The notes: generated by a model not told the origin, from the letters alone. A DNA stretch of 64,000 bases from Liquorilactobacillus vini DSM 20605 (GCF_000255495.1 NZ_AHYZ01000183.1:1-64000); one strand, 5' to 3'. Shown: positions 8,871-18,106, counted from the first letter of the stretch. Translations and numbers: made by a program.

Positions 8871-8964
8871 AATTTAATCAAATTTAGCTTGTTTCTTAAA
8901 CTAGATTGTAATAAAATGACTTTTAAAAATCCAAGATCCAATTTAACTGGAGGAAAGCAAATTG

Positions 8965-10641
8965 ATGAAACAAAATGTCGAATTGTGTATTAAAAACGGC
9001 CGAATTCTAAATGTTTTCAGACGCCAATTTGAAGATAAAAAATTATGGATCAATCACGGAAAAATCATTGCAACCGGTGAAGCCACCGATCTGAATGCTA
9101 ACAGAACTTATGACGCTCAGCAGGCTTTTATTGTTCCGGGAATGATTGATGCTCACGTCCACGTTGAAAGCTCAATGGTTGCTCCCAGCGAACTAGGAAA
9201 AGCCCTGTTACCAACTGGCACCACAGCAATCGTTGCTGACCCACATGAAATTGCCAACGTTTGTGGTATTCCTGGAATAGAATATATGATCAAAGATGCT
9301 GCTCAAACCCCGCTAGATATTTTTTATATGCTCCCTTCCTCCGTTCCTTGCACACCATTTGAACATAACGGTGCAACTTTAACTGCCGCAGACTTGAAGC
9401 CACTTTACGCTGAACCGACTGTCAAAGGATTAGCAGAAGTAATGGACTTCCCGGCAGTTGTCAATGGTGATCCTGATCTGTTGCAAAAAATTCAAGATGC
9501 TCAAGCGGCTGGCTACCATGCTGATGGTCACGGATCTGGTTTAAACTCTCAGCAACTGGATATTTATCGCCGGGTTGGAATTGATACTGATCATGAATGC
9601 ATGACCAAGCAGCAAGCTCAAACACGCTTAGCAGCTGGTTTTTGGACATTTTTACGCGAAGGCTCCGTCGAACGTGATTTGAATCAAGTCATTGAGGCTG
9701 TTAATGAAGGAAATGCACAACGTTTTGCTTTTTGCACTGATGATAAACTGATCAGTGATATTCTGGTTGAAGGCGGGATTGATCGCTGCATTCGGCTGGC
9801 AATTAAAAAAGGAATTCGACCTGAAACTGCCTATACTATGGCCAGCTACAATGCTGCTCAAGCTCATAAGTTAACGAACTATGGCGCTTTAAGTACTGGT
9901 TTTACTGCTGATTTAGTTGTGTTAGCTGATCTTAAAGCGGCCAGTGCGCGGCGAGTTATGAAAGCTGGCCAATGGATTACTCCTTCAAACACTCAGCCAC
10001 TGGCATTTGATCAATCAACTGTTCATCACCAGCTACAACTTAAAGACTTGGAGTTAAAACCGAAAAGTCGCAATTGTCAGGTGATTGGAATCATTCCAAA
10101 TCATATTGAAACTCAACGACTCCAACGAACTGTACCGCTTAATAATGGTTTGTTTTGCAACGACTTTGACCAAGATATTTCAAAAATGATCGTGGTTGAA
10201 CGCCACCATAATCTAGGTACTTTTGGTTTAGGTTTGGTTCACGGATTTGGTTTAAAAAATGGAGCGATTGCAACCACTGTGGCACATGATTCGCACAATA
10301 TCGTGGCAGTAGGAACTGACGATCAAGCGATTTACACGGCAATTCAAGCAATCACTAACTCCAATGGCGGCATCGCTGTTGCTCAACAAGATCAAATTTT
10401 AGCAATTATGCCGTTGCCAATTGCTGGTTTAATGTCGGCCAAGCCCTACGCAACTGCCGCTCAAGATTTGCAAGCAATTTCAACTGGTTATCAAAAAATA
10501 ACTGGCAAAAAGACTGTTGATTTCAATCCTTTTATTACTTTGTCTTTTTTAACTCTGCCAGTTATTCCAACTTTAAAATTAACTGACCAGGGACTATATG
10601 ATTTTGAGGCGGGAAAGTTTATTGATTTAGAGGTTGATTAA
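8965..10641 (+). CDS. ade: Adenine deaminase
   Basis: Amidohydrolase that converts adenine to hypoxanthine plus ammonia in purine salvage. The 558-residue length fits the Ade family. Metal-binding and active-site motifs are visible: HVHVESS near residue 70, DPHEIANV, DGHGSGL and CTDDK. A C-terminal adenine-deaminase domain contains HDSHN. I chose ATG 8965, 11 bases after GGAGG (8949-8953); the TTG at 8962 is also possible. No purine riboswitch is recognisable upstream. The asparaginase gene follows on the same strand, and both release ammonia. Confidence 0.95.
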   Translation: MKQNVELCIKNGRILNVFRRQFEDKKLWINHGKIIATGEATDLNANRTYDAQQAFIVPGMIDAHVHVESSMVAPSELGKALLPTGTTAIVADPHEIANVCGIPGIEYMIKDAAQTPLDIFYMLPSSVPCTPFEHNGATLTAADLKPLYAEPTVKGLAEVMDFPAVVNGDPDLLQKIQDAQAAGYHADGHGSGLNSQQLDIYRRVGIDTDHECMTKQQAQTRLAAGFWTFLREGSVERDLNQVIEAVNEGNAQRFAFCTDDKLISDILVEGGIDRCIRLAIKKGIRPETAYTMASYNAAQAHKLTNYGALSTGFTADLVVLADLKAASARRVMKAGQWITPSNTQPLAFDQSTVHHQLQLKDLELKPKSRNCQVIGIIPNHIETQRLQRTVPLNNGLFCNDFDQDISKMIVVERHHNLGTFGLGLVHGFGLKNGAIATTVAHDSHNIVAVGTDDQAIYTAIQAITNSNGGIAVAQQDQILAIMPLPIAGLMSAKPYATAAQDLQAISTGYQKITGKKTVDFNPFITLSFLTLPVIPTLKLTDQGLYDFEAGKFIDLEVD

Positions 10642-10710
10642 CTTTCCCAAAGTTTGTACGCTAGATTTAAAAATAATTTGCAAGTTTGCTTGAAGTTGGA
10701 GGTCAATGCA

Positions 10711-11685
10711 TTGAAAAAGATTTTAGTTTTACATACCGGCGGAACGATTGCTATGTCAGAAAATAAGAATGGTGGTGTCACTCCGACTTCACGGAATCCA
10801 TTGGATGAGGCGCCAGATTTCTTTCACGGTCAAATCGATTTGCAAACCGAGGATGTCTTTAATTTACCTTCTCCTCATATCGGCCCGAAAGAAATGCTCA
10901 AAATCCAGCAAAGAATTTTGCGAGCTAGCGACCAGGGCTTTGCTGGAGTCGTCGTCACACACGGAACTGATACCCTCGAAGAAACAGCATATTTTTTGGA
11001 TCTGACGGTACCTGATGAATTACCAGTCGTTGTCACTGGAGCAATGCGTTCAGCTAATGAAATTGGTTCCGATGGGTTGCATAACCTGCAGACCGCCATT
11101 CAAACAGCTGCTAGTGATGAAGCTAAAGGCAAAGGAGCTTTAGTCGTGATGAATGATGAAATTCATACTGCTCGTTTTGTTACGAAGACTCATACCACTA
11201 ATGTAGCGACTTTTCAAACTCCTTCTTTTGGTCCAATTGGCTTAGTAACTAAGAAAAAAGTGATCTTCTTTGAAAAGTTGCTTTCGCATAGTTACCATCC
11301 CATTGATCAAGTTGTTGATCATGTCTACTTGATTAAAGCTTATGCTGGGATGGATCCCGAATTATTGCAGTTGATCGATCAGCCACAGACTAATGGAGTT
11401 GTCATTGAGGCGCTTGGAGCTGGCAATTTGCCGCCGCAAGTTTTGCCAGCACTTAAAAGTCTGCTTGACCAGCAGATTCCAGTAATCTTAGTTTCCCGGT
11501 GCTTTAATGGTATTGCTCAAGAGGTTTACGCTTATCAAGGCGGTGGTATCCAATTAGGCAAACTGGGTGTCACCTTCTGCCATGGCTTGAACGGTCAAAA
11601 AGCTCGCATTAAATTGTTAGTTGGTTTAAGTTATGGTTTAAAGGGCGCGGCCTTAAAAACTTATTTAAATGATGCAATTTCTTAA
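10711..11685 (+). CDS. L-asparaginase, cytosolic type I-like
   Basis: Hydrolyses asparagine to aspartate and ammonia. The protein has 324 residues from the TTG at 10711, chosen because GGAGG sits 8 bases before it and the conserved sequence begins there; longer in-frame starts lack a site. The two active-site threonine motifs are present: HTGGTIA near residue 10 and VVTHGTDTLEETA near residue 85. It has no signal peptide, which indicates a cytoplasmic enzyme. Confidence 0.92.
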   Translation: MKKILVLHTGGTIAMSENKNGGVTPTSRNPLDEAPDFFHGQIDLQTEDVFNLPSPHIGPKEMLKIQQRILRASDQGFAGVVVTHGTDTLEETAYFLDLTVPDELPVVVTGAMRSANEIGSDGLHNLQTAIQTAASDEAKGKGALVVMNDEIHTARFVTKTHTTNVATFQTPSFGPIGLVTKKKVIFFEKLLSHSYHPIDQVVDHVYLIKAYAGMDPELLQLIDQPQTNGVVIEALGAGNLPPQVLPALKSLLDQQIPVILVSRCFNGIAQEVYAYQGGGIQLGKLGVTFCHGLNGQKARIKLLVGLSYGLKGAALKTYLNDAIS

Positions 11686-11722
11686 AATGACAATTAAAAA
11701 TTATTAAGCGGGTAAAAGTTTT

Positions 11723-12871
11723 ATGAGGAAAAATTTGGGGGTTTTGCTGGTTGGGATGTTGGTCAATATGGGTATCGGCTTGATCATGCCGATCACGACT
11801 TTATACTTACATAACCAGTTACAGCAAAAATTAGTTATTGCCGGCAACGTTTTGCTGGCCTTTTCGTTGGCAATGGTCTTAGGCAACTTATTAGGTGGCT
11901 GGTTGTTTGACAATTGGCGAATCAAACAAACTCATTACCTTGGCGGTGCTATTGTTGGTTTAAATTTGCTACTGCTCTTTCTTTTTCCACTGTGGCCTTG
12001 GTATGCTTTATTTGCGACCGGTTACGGCTGGGGGCTAGGAATTCTAAATTCTGCAGTCAATGGTTACATTGCCTTGTGCCAAAAACACACCCCCAATTTG
12101 TTTACTCAAGAATATTGGCTGGCAAATCTAGGCATGGGCTTAGCAACTTTTCTGTCAGGAGTTTTATATGCTGTTAATATTCGCTGGGTTTTCGGCGTTG
12201 CTTTCCTTTTATTTCTTTTAGCTTTAATAATCATCAAGGTTGTCTTTCAGGAGATCAAACCAGCAGTTGATCAAGCAAACAGCAAATTTTCTTGGCGGCA
12301 ATTTGCTTTATTGCCACTTAAATTCTGGTTTATTTGTTGTTTGCTGGTCATTATTTGGCTTGGCTACGAGCAATGGAATAGCAATGTTTCAGTTTATATG
12401 CTGCAAAAAGGCATTTCTGTTCAAAAATATAGTTTTCTATTTACCATTTCAACTTGCGAGATCGTCTTATTTCAGCCACTCTTGGGTATTTTCTTTCGAC
12501 CGACTTTTAAAAATGAAAAATGGCGCATCTTACTTGGCAGTGGCTTTTTTGCAGTTTCCTATCTCAGTTTGCTTCACGCCACTGTTTACCCGCAATTTGT
12601 TCTGGGAATTACTTTATTGTCGCTGGGAGATATCTTAACCTTAACGACCACTCCGGCAACACTGAATCGGTTTGCGACTGACCAAAATCGAGCAACAATT
12701 CAAGCTCTTGGCAGTACTGCCGGCTCACTGGGGCGGGCAGTAGGTCCATTATTTGGTGGTGCCTTAATTGAATTAAGCGGTTTTGATTTAACATTTCTGA
12801 TTTTATTTGCAGTTCATTTGCTAATGGTGCTATTAGGGAGTTTTATTTTACGGACTAAAAGTGATCGTTAA
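11723..12871 (+). CDS. MFS transporter
   Basis: A 382-residue protein with about 12 hydrophobic helices and the MFS motif-A-like loop GNLLGGWLFDNWRIK after helix 2. The substrate is unknown. Drug or sugar efflux families resemble it (YttB/MdtG type), but no motif decides. It starts at ATG 11723, 37 bases after asparaginase, with only a weak ribosome binding site. A strong terminator follows. Confidence 0.85.
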   Translation: MRKNLGVLLVGMLVNMGIGLIMPITTLYLHNQLQQKLVIAGNVLLAFSLAMVLGNLLGGWLFDNWRIKQTHYLGGAIVGLNLLLLFLFPLWPWYALFATGYGWGLGILNSAVNGYIALCQKHTPNLFTQEYWLANLGMGLATFLSGVLYAVNIRWVFGVAFLLFLLALIIIKVVFQEIKPAVDQANSKFSWRQFALLPLKFWFICCLLVIIWLGYEQWNSNVSVYMLQKGISVQKYSFLFTISTCEIVLFQPLLGIFFRPTFKNEKWRILLGSGFFAVSYLSLLHATVYPQFVLGITLLSLGDILTLTTTPATLNRFATDQNRATIQALGSTAGSLGRAVGPLFGGALIELSGFDLTFLILFAVHLLMVLLGSFILRTKSDR

Positions 12872-12888
12872 ACTTAAAATTAACTAAC

Positions 12889-12923
12889 GAAAGACCGACT
12901 ACGTTAACCTAGTCGGTCTTTTG
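12889..12923 (+). terminator. Intrinsic terminator after the MFS gene
   Basis: A perfect 11-bp stem AAGACCGACTA/TAGTCGGTCTT with an 8-base loop and a T-run. It could act in both directions. Confidence 0.85.
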
Positions 12924-13045
12924 ATTGGTCATCATTTATCAACGCCAAGATTTTGGATTACAAACTCTTTTAAAACTACTGCTTGATCTTTTGCTGCAAA
13001 CAAACAGCTCACGTTTTGTTGATTAGACTAAAATTTGGCTGAAAA

Positions 13046-13327
13046 TCAATGTTTGCTAACTGCCAACCAGCTTTTGAGATGCTTTTTCAGATACTTGTAT
13101 CTAATTGGTTCGGTTTTCGGTGTTAAGCTGCTTCCCCAGCTCTCTAAGTTATGCATTAAATTTTCAAGTGCTGCTTCAAAGGTCCTGGTTTCTAATTCTC
13201 CAAAGTATTGCTGCTTGATCTTCAATAAATTTTGATATGCACCAGGATACGATTCAGCTTGTTGTTGCGCCAAATCAAAATTATCCAATAAAAGTTCAGT
13301 TGCTAAACGCACCGATCGATAATTCAT
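13046..13327 (-). CDS. Small hypothetical protein
   Basis: A 93-residue, mainly helical, soluble protein rich in Gln, Glu and Leu, with a basic C-terminus. I do not recognise the family. The ATG is preceded by AAAGGA at good distance, which supports it as a real gene. It is downstream of, and on the same strand as, the MutS-like pair (gap 163 bases), but a functional link is not shown. The 130 bases beyond its stop hold only a short open stretch that looks like relic sequence. Confidence 0.55.
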   Translation of the reverse strand: MNYRSVRLATELLLDNFDLAQQQAESYPGAYQNLLKIKQQYFGELETRTFEAALENLMHNLESWGSSLTPKTEPIRYKYLKKHLKSWLAVSKH

Positions 13328-13490
13328 CCAATCCGTTCCTTTCTCAACTTGCTAATTTCGTTAACTAGACTTAATCAGTAAAACAGCAACATTTTTAAAA
13401 TCAAAATTTCAATTATTAATTTAAGCAACCTTTTCTTAATTTTCTGGAGATTCACGCTGATCTTACTCCTCTTTGAACTAAAACAAAACT

Positions 13491-14963
13491 TCAGCTGGTT
13501 TTAAATTTTTGCCAAAATAGATCCAGGCCAAAACTGGTCTTTAATGGAGCTTTGCCGGTTAGCTTAAAGGTCCGTTGCCCGTTGGCCCTTCTTTGTGCCC
13601 GCAGACAAAGCAACCGAATTTCTGGATCTTGATCCAACAGCTGCCAGTACTCATATTGAAAACTGACACTGACAACCAGGACTTGCCGTTCAACCAATCC
13701 CTTGGTGATTTGATAATTGATGATCGAGCCTTCATGTTCATTCGTCGAAGTAAATGATTCATTCAGCAAAACAAGTGCTGAGCTTGCCAAACAGTTAACC
13801 AAATCAGCCATTCGTTGTAATTCAGCAGCTAATTTCCCATTTTGAATTGTTTGATCTTCTTCACGTTTAAAATGAGTCAAAACTTGTTTGACAGGCTTCA
13901 AGCAAAAGTTTTGTGCACATACAAAACTTCCTGCTTCGGCTAATAAGGCTGCCTGCCCCAAAGCCCGTAAAAAAGTCGTCTTACCACCTTGATTAGCACC
14001 ACTAATCAAAACAACATTGCTATTTTTTTGCTCGATACAATTACCAATTATTTCTTTACCGTTAAGTTTCAATAATAACACCAGATTTTTCAAATTCTCT
14101 GTTTTCAAGGCTGATTGATAAACAGGCCAGCAAAATTCGCCTGATAATTTTTGTGCTAAATTAGTCAAGCCTACGAGCCAAGCCGTTTGCAGCTCTAATT
14201 CAGCAAAAAATTTTTTTAAGTTCGAATAAACTGTCAGCAGCGTCGTTGCACTCCCCCAAGTTGCGCGATTTTCAAGTCTTCCTAATGCATTTAAGGCATT
14301 ATCATCACGAATCGGAATCTCAAAGGTCACCTTCCTTTGGCTTAATGCTAATGGTGCTAGCCATTTATGCCAGTGAATAAAACGCCGTTGGGTGATTTGC
14401 GAGTCAAGCTGCGCCGTTAATTGACTATTAACCGCATAGGCACGGCTTTTTTTTAAATCACGCAGCAATTTTTGCATCTTGGCCAATTTTCCTTGATCAA
14501 AAGCTTGCTTTAACTGGTGGTTCAGTTTTAACACTCCTGCTGGCAATTGAAATTGATCCAGCTCTAAGGCCATGATCTGTTCAATCGCAGAGAGATAAAG
14601 CTGACAAGCACTGATGCAGCTAGAAAAAGCAGCGATTGCCGACTCTTTGCCCATAAACCACCAACTAGTTTTGACGTTAGCAATTGCAGTTTGAACAACT
14701 TGATAAATTTTTCGAACAATTTGAGGATGTTCCAGAAAAAAGGCTGCTGTCGCTTGACGATCTGCTAAGTCAGTTTTTTCCATGATCGGATCAAATAAGC
14801 TTTGTAAAAACACCATCGCAATCAATTGGTCGTCGTCACTAGCAGCTTGAATGATGGGCTCAAGTTCTAAATCAGCTATGATATTTTTTTGCAACTGGTT
14901 CGGTTTCCAATTGCTCTGCCATTTCAAGTTGGTTCCGATTAATTCAACTTTCATCTGCTCCAC
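13491..14963 (-). CDS. MutS-like ATPase, second of a tandem pair
   Basis: A 490-residue protein with a helical N-terminal region resembling the MutS core/clamp and a C-terminal MutS_V ATPase. The Walker A reads SGANQGGKTT (near residue 320) where MutS has GPNMxGKS. The Walker B reads LVLLNESFTST (near 398), with Asn in place of the usual Asp before the Glu. The N-terminal mismatch-recognition domain of MutS is absent, so classical mismatch repair is unlikely. Its start overlaps the stop of the upstream paralogue by 20 bases, which suggests coupling and perhaps a heterodimer. Confidence 0.8.
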   Translation of the reverse strand: MEQMKVELIGTNLKWQSNWKPNQLQKNIIADLELEPIIQAASDDDQLIAMVFLQSLFDPIMEKTDLADRQATAAFFLEHPQIVRKIYQVVQTAIANVKTSWWFMGKESAIAAFSSCISACQLYLSAIEQIMALELDQFQLPAGVLKLNHQLKQAFDQGKLAKMQKLLRDLKKSRAYAVNSQLTAQLDSQITQRRFIHWHKWLAPLALSQRKVTFEIPIRDDNALNALGRLENRATWGSATTLLTVYSNLKKFFAELELQTAWLVGLTNLAQKLSGEFCWPVYQSALKTENLKNLVLLLKLNGKEIIGNCIEQKNSNVVLISGANQGGKTTFLRALGQAALLAEAGSFVCAQNFCLKPVKQVLTHFKREEDQTIQNGKLAAELQRMADLVNCLASSALVLLNESFTSTNEHEGSIINYQITKGLVERQVLVVSVSFQYEYWQLLDQDPEIRLLCLRAQRRANGQRTFKLTGKAPLKTSFGLDLFWQKFKTS

Positions 14964-16482
14964 CTCGTTTGATCTCTGCTGCTGTTAAATGGTAGCTCTT
15001 CAGTAGTGAAATTGCATAAGCCTGGTTGTTAGGCTGACCCCTAATGATTTTAAATGTCCGCTTAGTTGTTTGAATGCTAACTTGACTTTGCATTGAGACA
15101 GTTCGTGGCAAGCTACTTAATTTGGCTAAAAAGGTCACATAAACTCCTGTGACACCTTTTTTGATCAACCGCTGGAGGATAGTCGTTCCCATCTGTTCAG
15201 CATCAACAACGGCAGTCGAAGAAAAAAGCTCATTGAAGATCACCAATGTCTGTTGATCACTAGCTGTAACAATTTGATAGATTCGCTCAATATCCGCGGC
15301 CAGTAATCCAGTCAATAAACTAGCTTTTTCCTGTCGTTCAAAATGAGTAAGAATTTGCCTTTTGATCGTCAAAGCTGCCTTTTTTCCCGGAATTGGCATT
15401 CCCAGCTGGAAAAGATAATAATCCGCGCCAACCATCCGCGCAAAAGTTGTTTTTCCGCCCTGATTTGGGCCAGAAACGATCAAAAAATTTTCCTCAGGCT
15501 GCAGCGTAAAATCATTAGTGATAATTTTTGGGGGTGCCATCGTAATCAAAGCCAGATCAAAGCTAGCGGTCACAGTATTGGCGGTACTCGCAGTGACTGG
15601 TTGCGGATAGCAAAAGTTCACCTGATAGGTTTGCCTAATTTGCTGCTGATATTTGATTACAGCTGTGTAAAAATTAAATTCTTGGGCCACGCGTTCAATG
15701 ACTGGATCAGCAAATTCAAAATACTCCTGATAAAAGCGACTCAATTCGCGAAATTCAGCTGGATAAACCTTAGCTAAGGAATGTAAGATCAAAACTTGTA
15801 AATTGTTAATCCCAGATTCTTGAGGAATTGGTTTAATTAAATCATTTTGAACAACTGATTGGGAGTTTAATAATGGTGCAAAGCTTTGTTTTAATAAATC
15901 ATTCAATGGCATCCCTTGATCAATTTTTTGACTGACCGTGATTTTAGCTCCACTGATTGTCAATGAATAATGTAGATCTTGCATTTTCTGCGTTAAATCA
16001 ACAATTTCTGCTTGCAGCTGTTTAGTAGGATCAGCTTGAAAAAACTTATGCAAGTATAAACACCAACTCCTTAAGCCGGCACTCTGACATGCCAGCTGAT
16101 CAAGGGCTTTCAGCAACTTGGCCAATGACTTGAGATTTTGCTGTAAGATGATCAGTAATTCATAATTGCGGATCTCACCGTCATAATGGTAGCTGATCTC
16201 TGCTTTAAATCGCTGATGGCCAAGAAATTCCCTTTCAAACTGATTGACGGTTGTCAAAACGGGCTGTCGAACCAGATCTTGAAAAATGGCTTGCCGATAT
16301 TTAATTTCGCTGTCATTGGTCAAAGGATGTTTAAAAATTTCACTCAAATCTTGGATGCTTTTTTGCTGAATTGCTTTGAAGACTTTCATTAACTGCAAAT
16401 CTTTTAAAGTCGCTGGTGTTGGCTGCGCTAATTCTGATTGCTTGGTATGCAAATACAAAAGACTAGTAAACATTTTCTTCAC
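14944..16482 (-). CDS. MutS-like ATPase, first of a tandem pair
   Basis: A 512-residue paralogue of the following gene. It has a helical lever/clamp-like N-terminal half and an ATPase domain with Walker A SGPNQGGKTT (near 337) and Walker B LVIFNELFSST, again with Asn-Glu instead of Asp-Glu. It lacks mismatch-binding and Smr nuclease domains. AAAGGGAG lies before the ATG. Transcription must start in, or read through, the leader element at 16495-16580, because only 12 bases separate the terminator T-run from the start codon. Confidence 0.8.
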   Translation of the reverse strand: MKKMFTSLLYLHTKQSELAQPTPATLKDLQLMKVFKAIQQKSIQDLSEIFKHPLTNDSEIKYRQAIFQDLVRQPVLTTVNQFEREFLGHQRFKAEISYHYDGEIRNYELLIILQQNLKSLAKLLKALDQLACQSAGLRSWCLYLHKFFQADPTKQLQAEIVDLTQKMQDLHYSLTISGAKITVSQKIDQGMPLNDLLKQSFAPLLNSQSVVQNDLIKPIPQESGINNLQVLILHSLAKVYPAEFRELSRFYQEYFEFADPVIERVAQEFNFYTAVIKYQQQIRQTYQVNFCYPQPVTASTANTVTASFDLALITMAPPKIITNDFTLQPEENFLIVSGPNQGGKTTFARMVGADYYLFQLGMPIPGKKAALTIKRQILTHFERQEKASLLTGLLAADIERIYQIVTASDQQTLVIFNELFSSTAVVDAEQMGTTILQRLIKKGVTGVYVTFLAKLSSLPRTVSMQSQVSIQTTKRTFKIIRGQPNNQAYAISLLKSYHLTAAEIKRGGADES

Positions 16483-16494
16483 TCCCTTTTAAAC

Positions 16495-16544
16495 AAAAAA
16501 CGTCTGTTTCAAGGCCCTAATTTGAAAAGGCCTTAAACAGACGT
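16495..16544 (-). terminator. Terminator hairpin within leader copy B (also ends eno)
   Basis: The stem ACGTCTGTTT-AAGGCC pairs with GGCCTTGAAACAGACGT (one bulge), followed by TTTTTT on the minus strand. It serves as the eno terminator and probably as an attenuator for the MutS-like genes. Confidence 0.8.
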
Positions 16545-16580
16545 CATTAATAAATTGGTTTAACGGTGAACGTCATCACC
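16495..16580 (-). promoter_or_regulatory. Leader RNA element copy B, before the MutS-like pair
   Basis: Read on the minus strand: a 5' hairpin GGTGATGACGTTCACC (16580-16565), a spacer of about 20 nt, then ATGACGTCT, which opens a strong terminator hairpin with a T6 run. Its design and key sequences match copy A before eno. The hairpin loop TGACGT is complementary to GACGTC at the base of the terminator arm, which suggests a switch between a pseudoknot and the terminator. The protein or ligand sensed is unknown. Confidence 0.6.
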
Positions 16581-16585
16581 TAAAA

Positions 16586-16614
16586 TCAATAAGTTCAATT
16601 TTAATCAAAATCAA
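16586..16614 (-). promoter_or_regulatory. Possible promoter of leader copy B
   Basis: On the minus strand, TTGATT (16614-16609) and TATTGA (16591-16586) have a 17-base spacer. It overlaps the eno stop codon and would start transcription at or just before the GGTGATGACG hairpin. The -10 is weak. Confidence 0.35.
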
Positions 16615-17887
16615 CACTATTCGGAAAATGAGCTAAACGAGCATTGTCCTCTCCTAATTCTTCTTCGATTCGCAATAATTGGTTGTACTTTTCGACCCGT
16701 TCTGAACGTGCCGGCGCACCTGATTTTAATTCTGCAGCATTCGTTGCCACCGTAAAATCGGCAACAAAAGTATCACCTGTTTCACCTGAACGATGAGAAA
16801 TCATTGTTGTATAGCCATTCTTGCGTGCTAAGCGAATTGCCTCTAAAGTTTCAGTGACTGTCCCAATCTGATTGAGCTTAATCAAAATTGAGTTAGCCAT
16901 TCCTTGTTTAATTGCTTGCCGAATCAATGCTGGATTGGTGCAGACTGGATCATCGGCCACGATTTGAACTCGCTGGCCATATTTTTTCGTGAAAGCAGCA
17001 AAATTATCCCAGTCTTCTTCGCCATAGGGATCTTCAATGGAAATAATTTCTGGGAATTTATCCAGCAAATGAACGTAGTATTCACCCAGTTCAGCTGGAG
17101 TATAAGTCTTACCCTCAAAATCATAATTCTTAGTATCATGGTTATAGAAATAAGAAGCAGCCGCATCAAAAGCAATGGCAATCTCTTTTCCTGGCGTATA
17201 GCCAGCTTTAATGATCGCATCGTGCAGCATTTGCAAAGCTTCCTCTGATGAATCAAGATCCGGAGCAAAACCACCCTCATCACCAAGCCCGGTTGTATAA
17301 CCCGCTGCTTCAATAACTTTCTTCAAAGTATGGTAAGTGTTAGCAATTTTTTCAAAACCATCACGAAAGCTCTGACGCTCAACTGGGGTAATCATGAACT
17401 CTTGAATATCAATCTGGTTATCAGCATGCTCACCGCCATTAATCACGTTGTGGAAAGTCTGCGGTAATTCTAGATCAGTACCGCCTAAATAACGATAAAG
17501 TGGCTGTTTGGTTGCTTTAGCAGCTGCCCGGGCAACGGCCATTGAAACTCCTAAGATAGCGTTGGCACCCAAACGGGCTTTATTGGGAGTCCCATCGAGG
17601 TCGATCATCGTTTGATCGATTTCAGCCTGATTAAATGGATTTGAGCCATGCAAAGCCCGATCGATTTCGGTGTTAACGTTTTTAACCGCTTTAAGAACCC
17701 CTTTTCCTTGGAGCCGCTCGCCTCCATCACGCAATTCAACCGCCTCTTTTTCACCAGTTGAAGCTCCTGAAGGTACCTCGGCCCGACCAAGCGTTCCATC
17801 TGATAGAATTACATCAGCCTCAATCGTCGGATTCCCTCTTGAATCGAAAATTTCGCGTGCCTTGACAGTATCAATAAATAATGACAT
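16601..17887 (-). CDS. eno: Enolase
   Basis: Interconverts 2-phosphoglycerate and phosphoenolpyruvate in glycolysis. The protein has 428 residues from ATG 17887, chosen because AGGAG lies 8 bases upstream; an in-frame ATG at 17917 lacks a site. Signature residues are present: the DSRGNPT N-terminus, GGEHADNQ, metal ligand regions SIEDP and DD, catalytic Lys in LIKLNQIGT, and SHRSGETGD. It stands apart from other glycolytic genes and has its own promoter and leader RNA element. Confidence 0.97.
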   Translation of the reverse strand: MSLFIDTVKAREIFDSRGNPTIEADVILSDGTLGRAEVPSGASTGEKEAVELRDGGERLQGKGVLKAVKNVNTEIDRALHGSNPFNQAEIDQTMIDLDGTPNKARLGANAILGVSMAVARAAAKATKQPLYRYLGGTDLELPQTFHNVINGGEHADNQIDIQEFMITPVERQSFRDGFEKIANTYHTLKKVIEAAGYTTGLGDEGGFAPDLDSSEEALQMLHDAIIKAGYTPGKEIAIAFDAAASYFYNHDTKNYDFEGKTYTPAELGEYYVHLLDKFPEIISIEDPYGEEDWDNFAAFTKKYGQRVQIVADDPVCTNPALIRQAIKQGMANSILIKLNQIGTVTETLEAIRLARKNGYTTMISHRSGETGDTFVADFTVATNAAELKSGAPARSERVEKYNQLLRIEEELGEDNARLAHFPNSVDFD

Positions 17888-17916
17888 TTTCTTCTCTCCT
17901 TCCAAATCAATAAGCA

Positions 17917-17961
17917 TAAAAAAGGCGTCTACTAAGCTATCTAAATAGTTTAGTAGACGTC
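17917..17961 (-). terminator. Attenuator terminator in the eno leader
   Basis: CGTCTACTAA pairs with TTAGTAGACG around a partly paired loop, then GCC and T7 on the minus strand. It lies between the eno promoter and the eno ribosome binding site, so it must be conditionally bypassed. Confidence 0.75.
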
Positions 17962-18014
17962 ATCAGGTCATTTGCTTACGATCATTTAATAGGTGAACGT
18001 CATCACCTTTATTT
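17917..18014 (-). promoter_or_regulatory. Leader RNA element copy A, before eno
   Basis: Minus-strand 5' UTR of eno. It contains the hairpin GGTGATGACGTTCACC (18007-17992), a spacer of about 30 nt, then TGATGACGTC running into a terminator hairpin and T7, 30 bases before the eno start. The 17-base AGGTGATGACGTTCACC is identical in copy B. The loop TGACGT can pair with GACGTC at the terminator base. This is the layout of a cis-acting attenuator or riboswitch, of no class I recognise. Confidence 0.6.
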
Positions 18015-18021
18015 CATTTTG

Positions 18022-18050
18022 AATATACTCTTTTTTTAGCGAAAAGGCAA
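18022..18050 (-). promoter_or_regulatory. Promoter of eno
   Basis: TTGCCT (18050-18045) and TATATT (18027-18022) with a 17-base spacer on the minus strand. The start would fall near 18015, just before the leader hairpin. Confidence 0.6.
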
Positions 18051-18106
18051 CTGGAATTCATCTTAGAATAATAAAAATTTAATATTTAGCTTGGAAATAT
18101 TTTTAA

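Noticed and set aside
8962-8964. TTG as the adenine deaminase start
   Set aside because: Possible, but the ATG directly after it is equally well placed and more common.
16904-17313. Long open frames in other frames across enolase
   Set aside because: Enolase is strongly supported; these are shadows from its codon bias.
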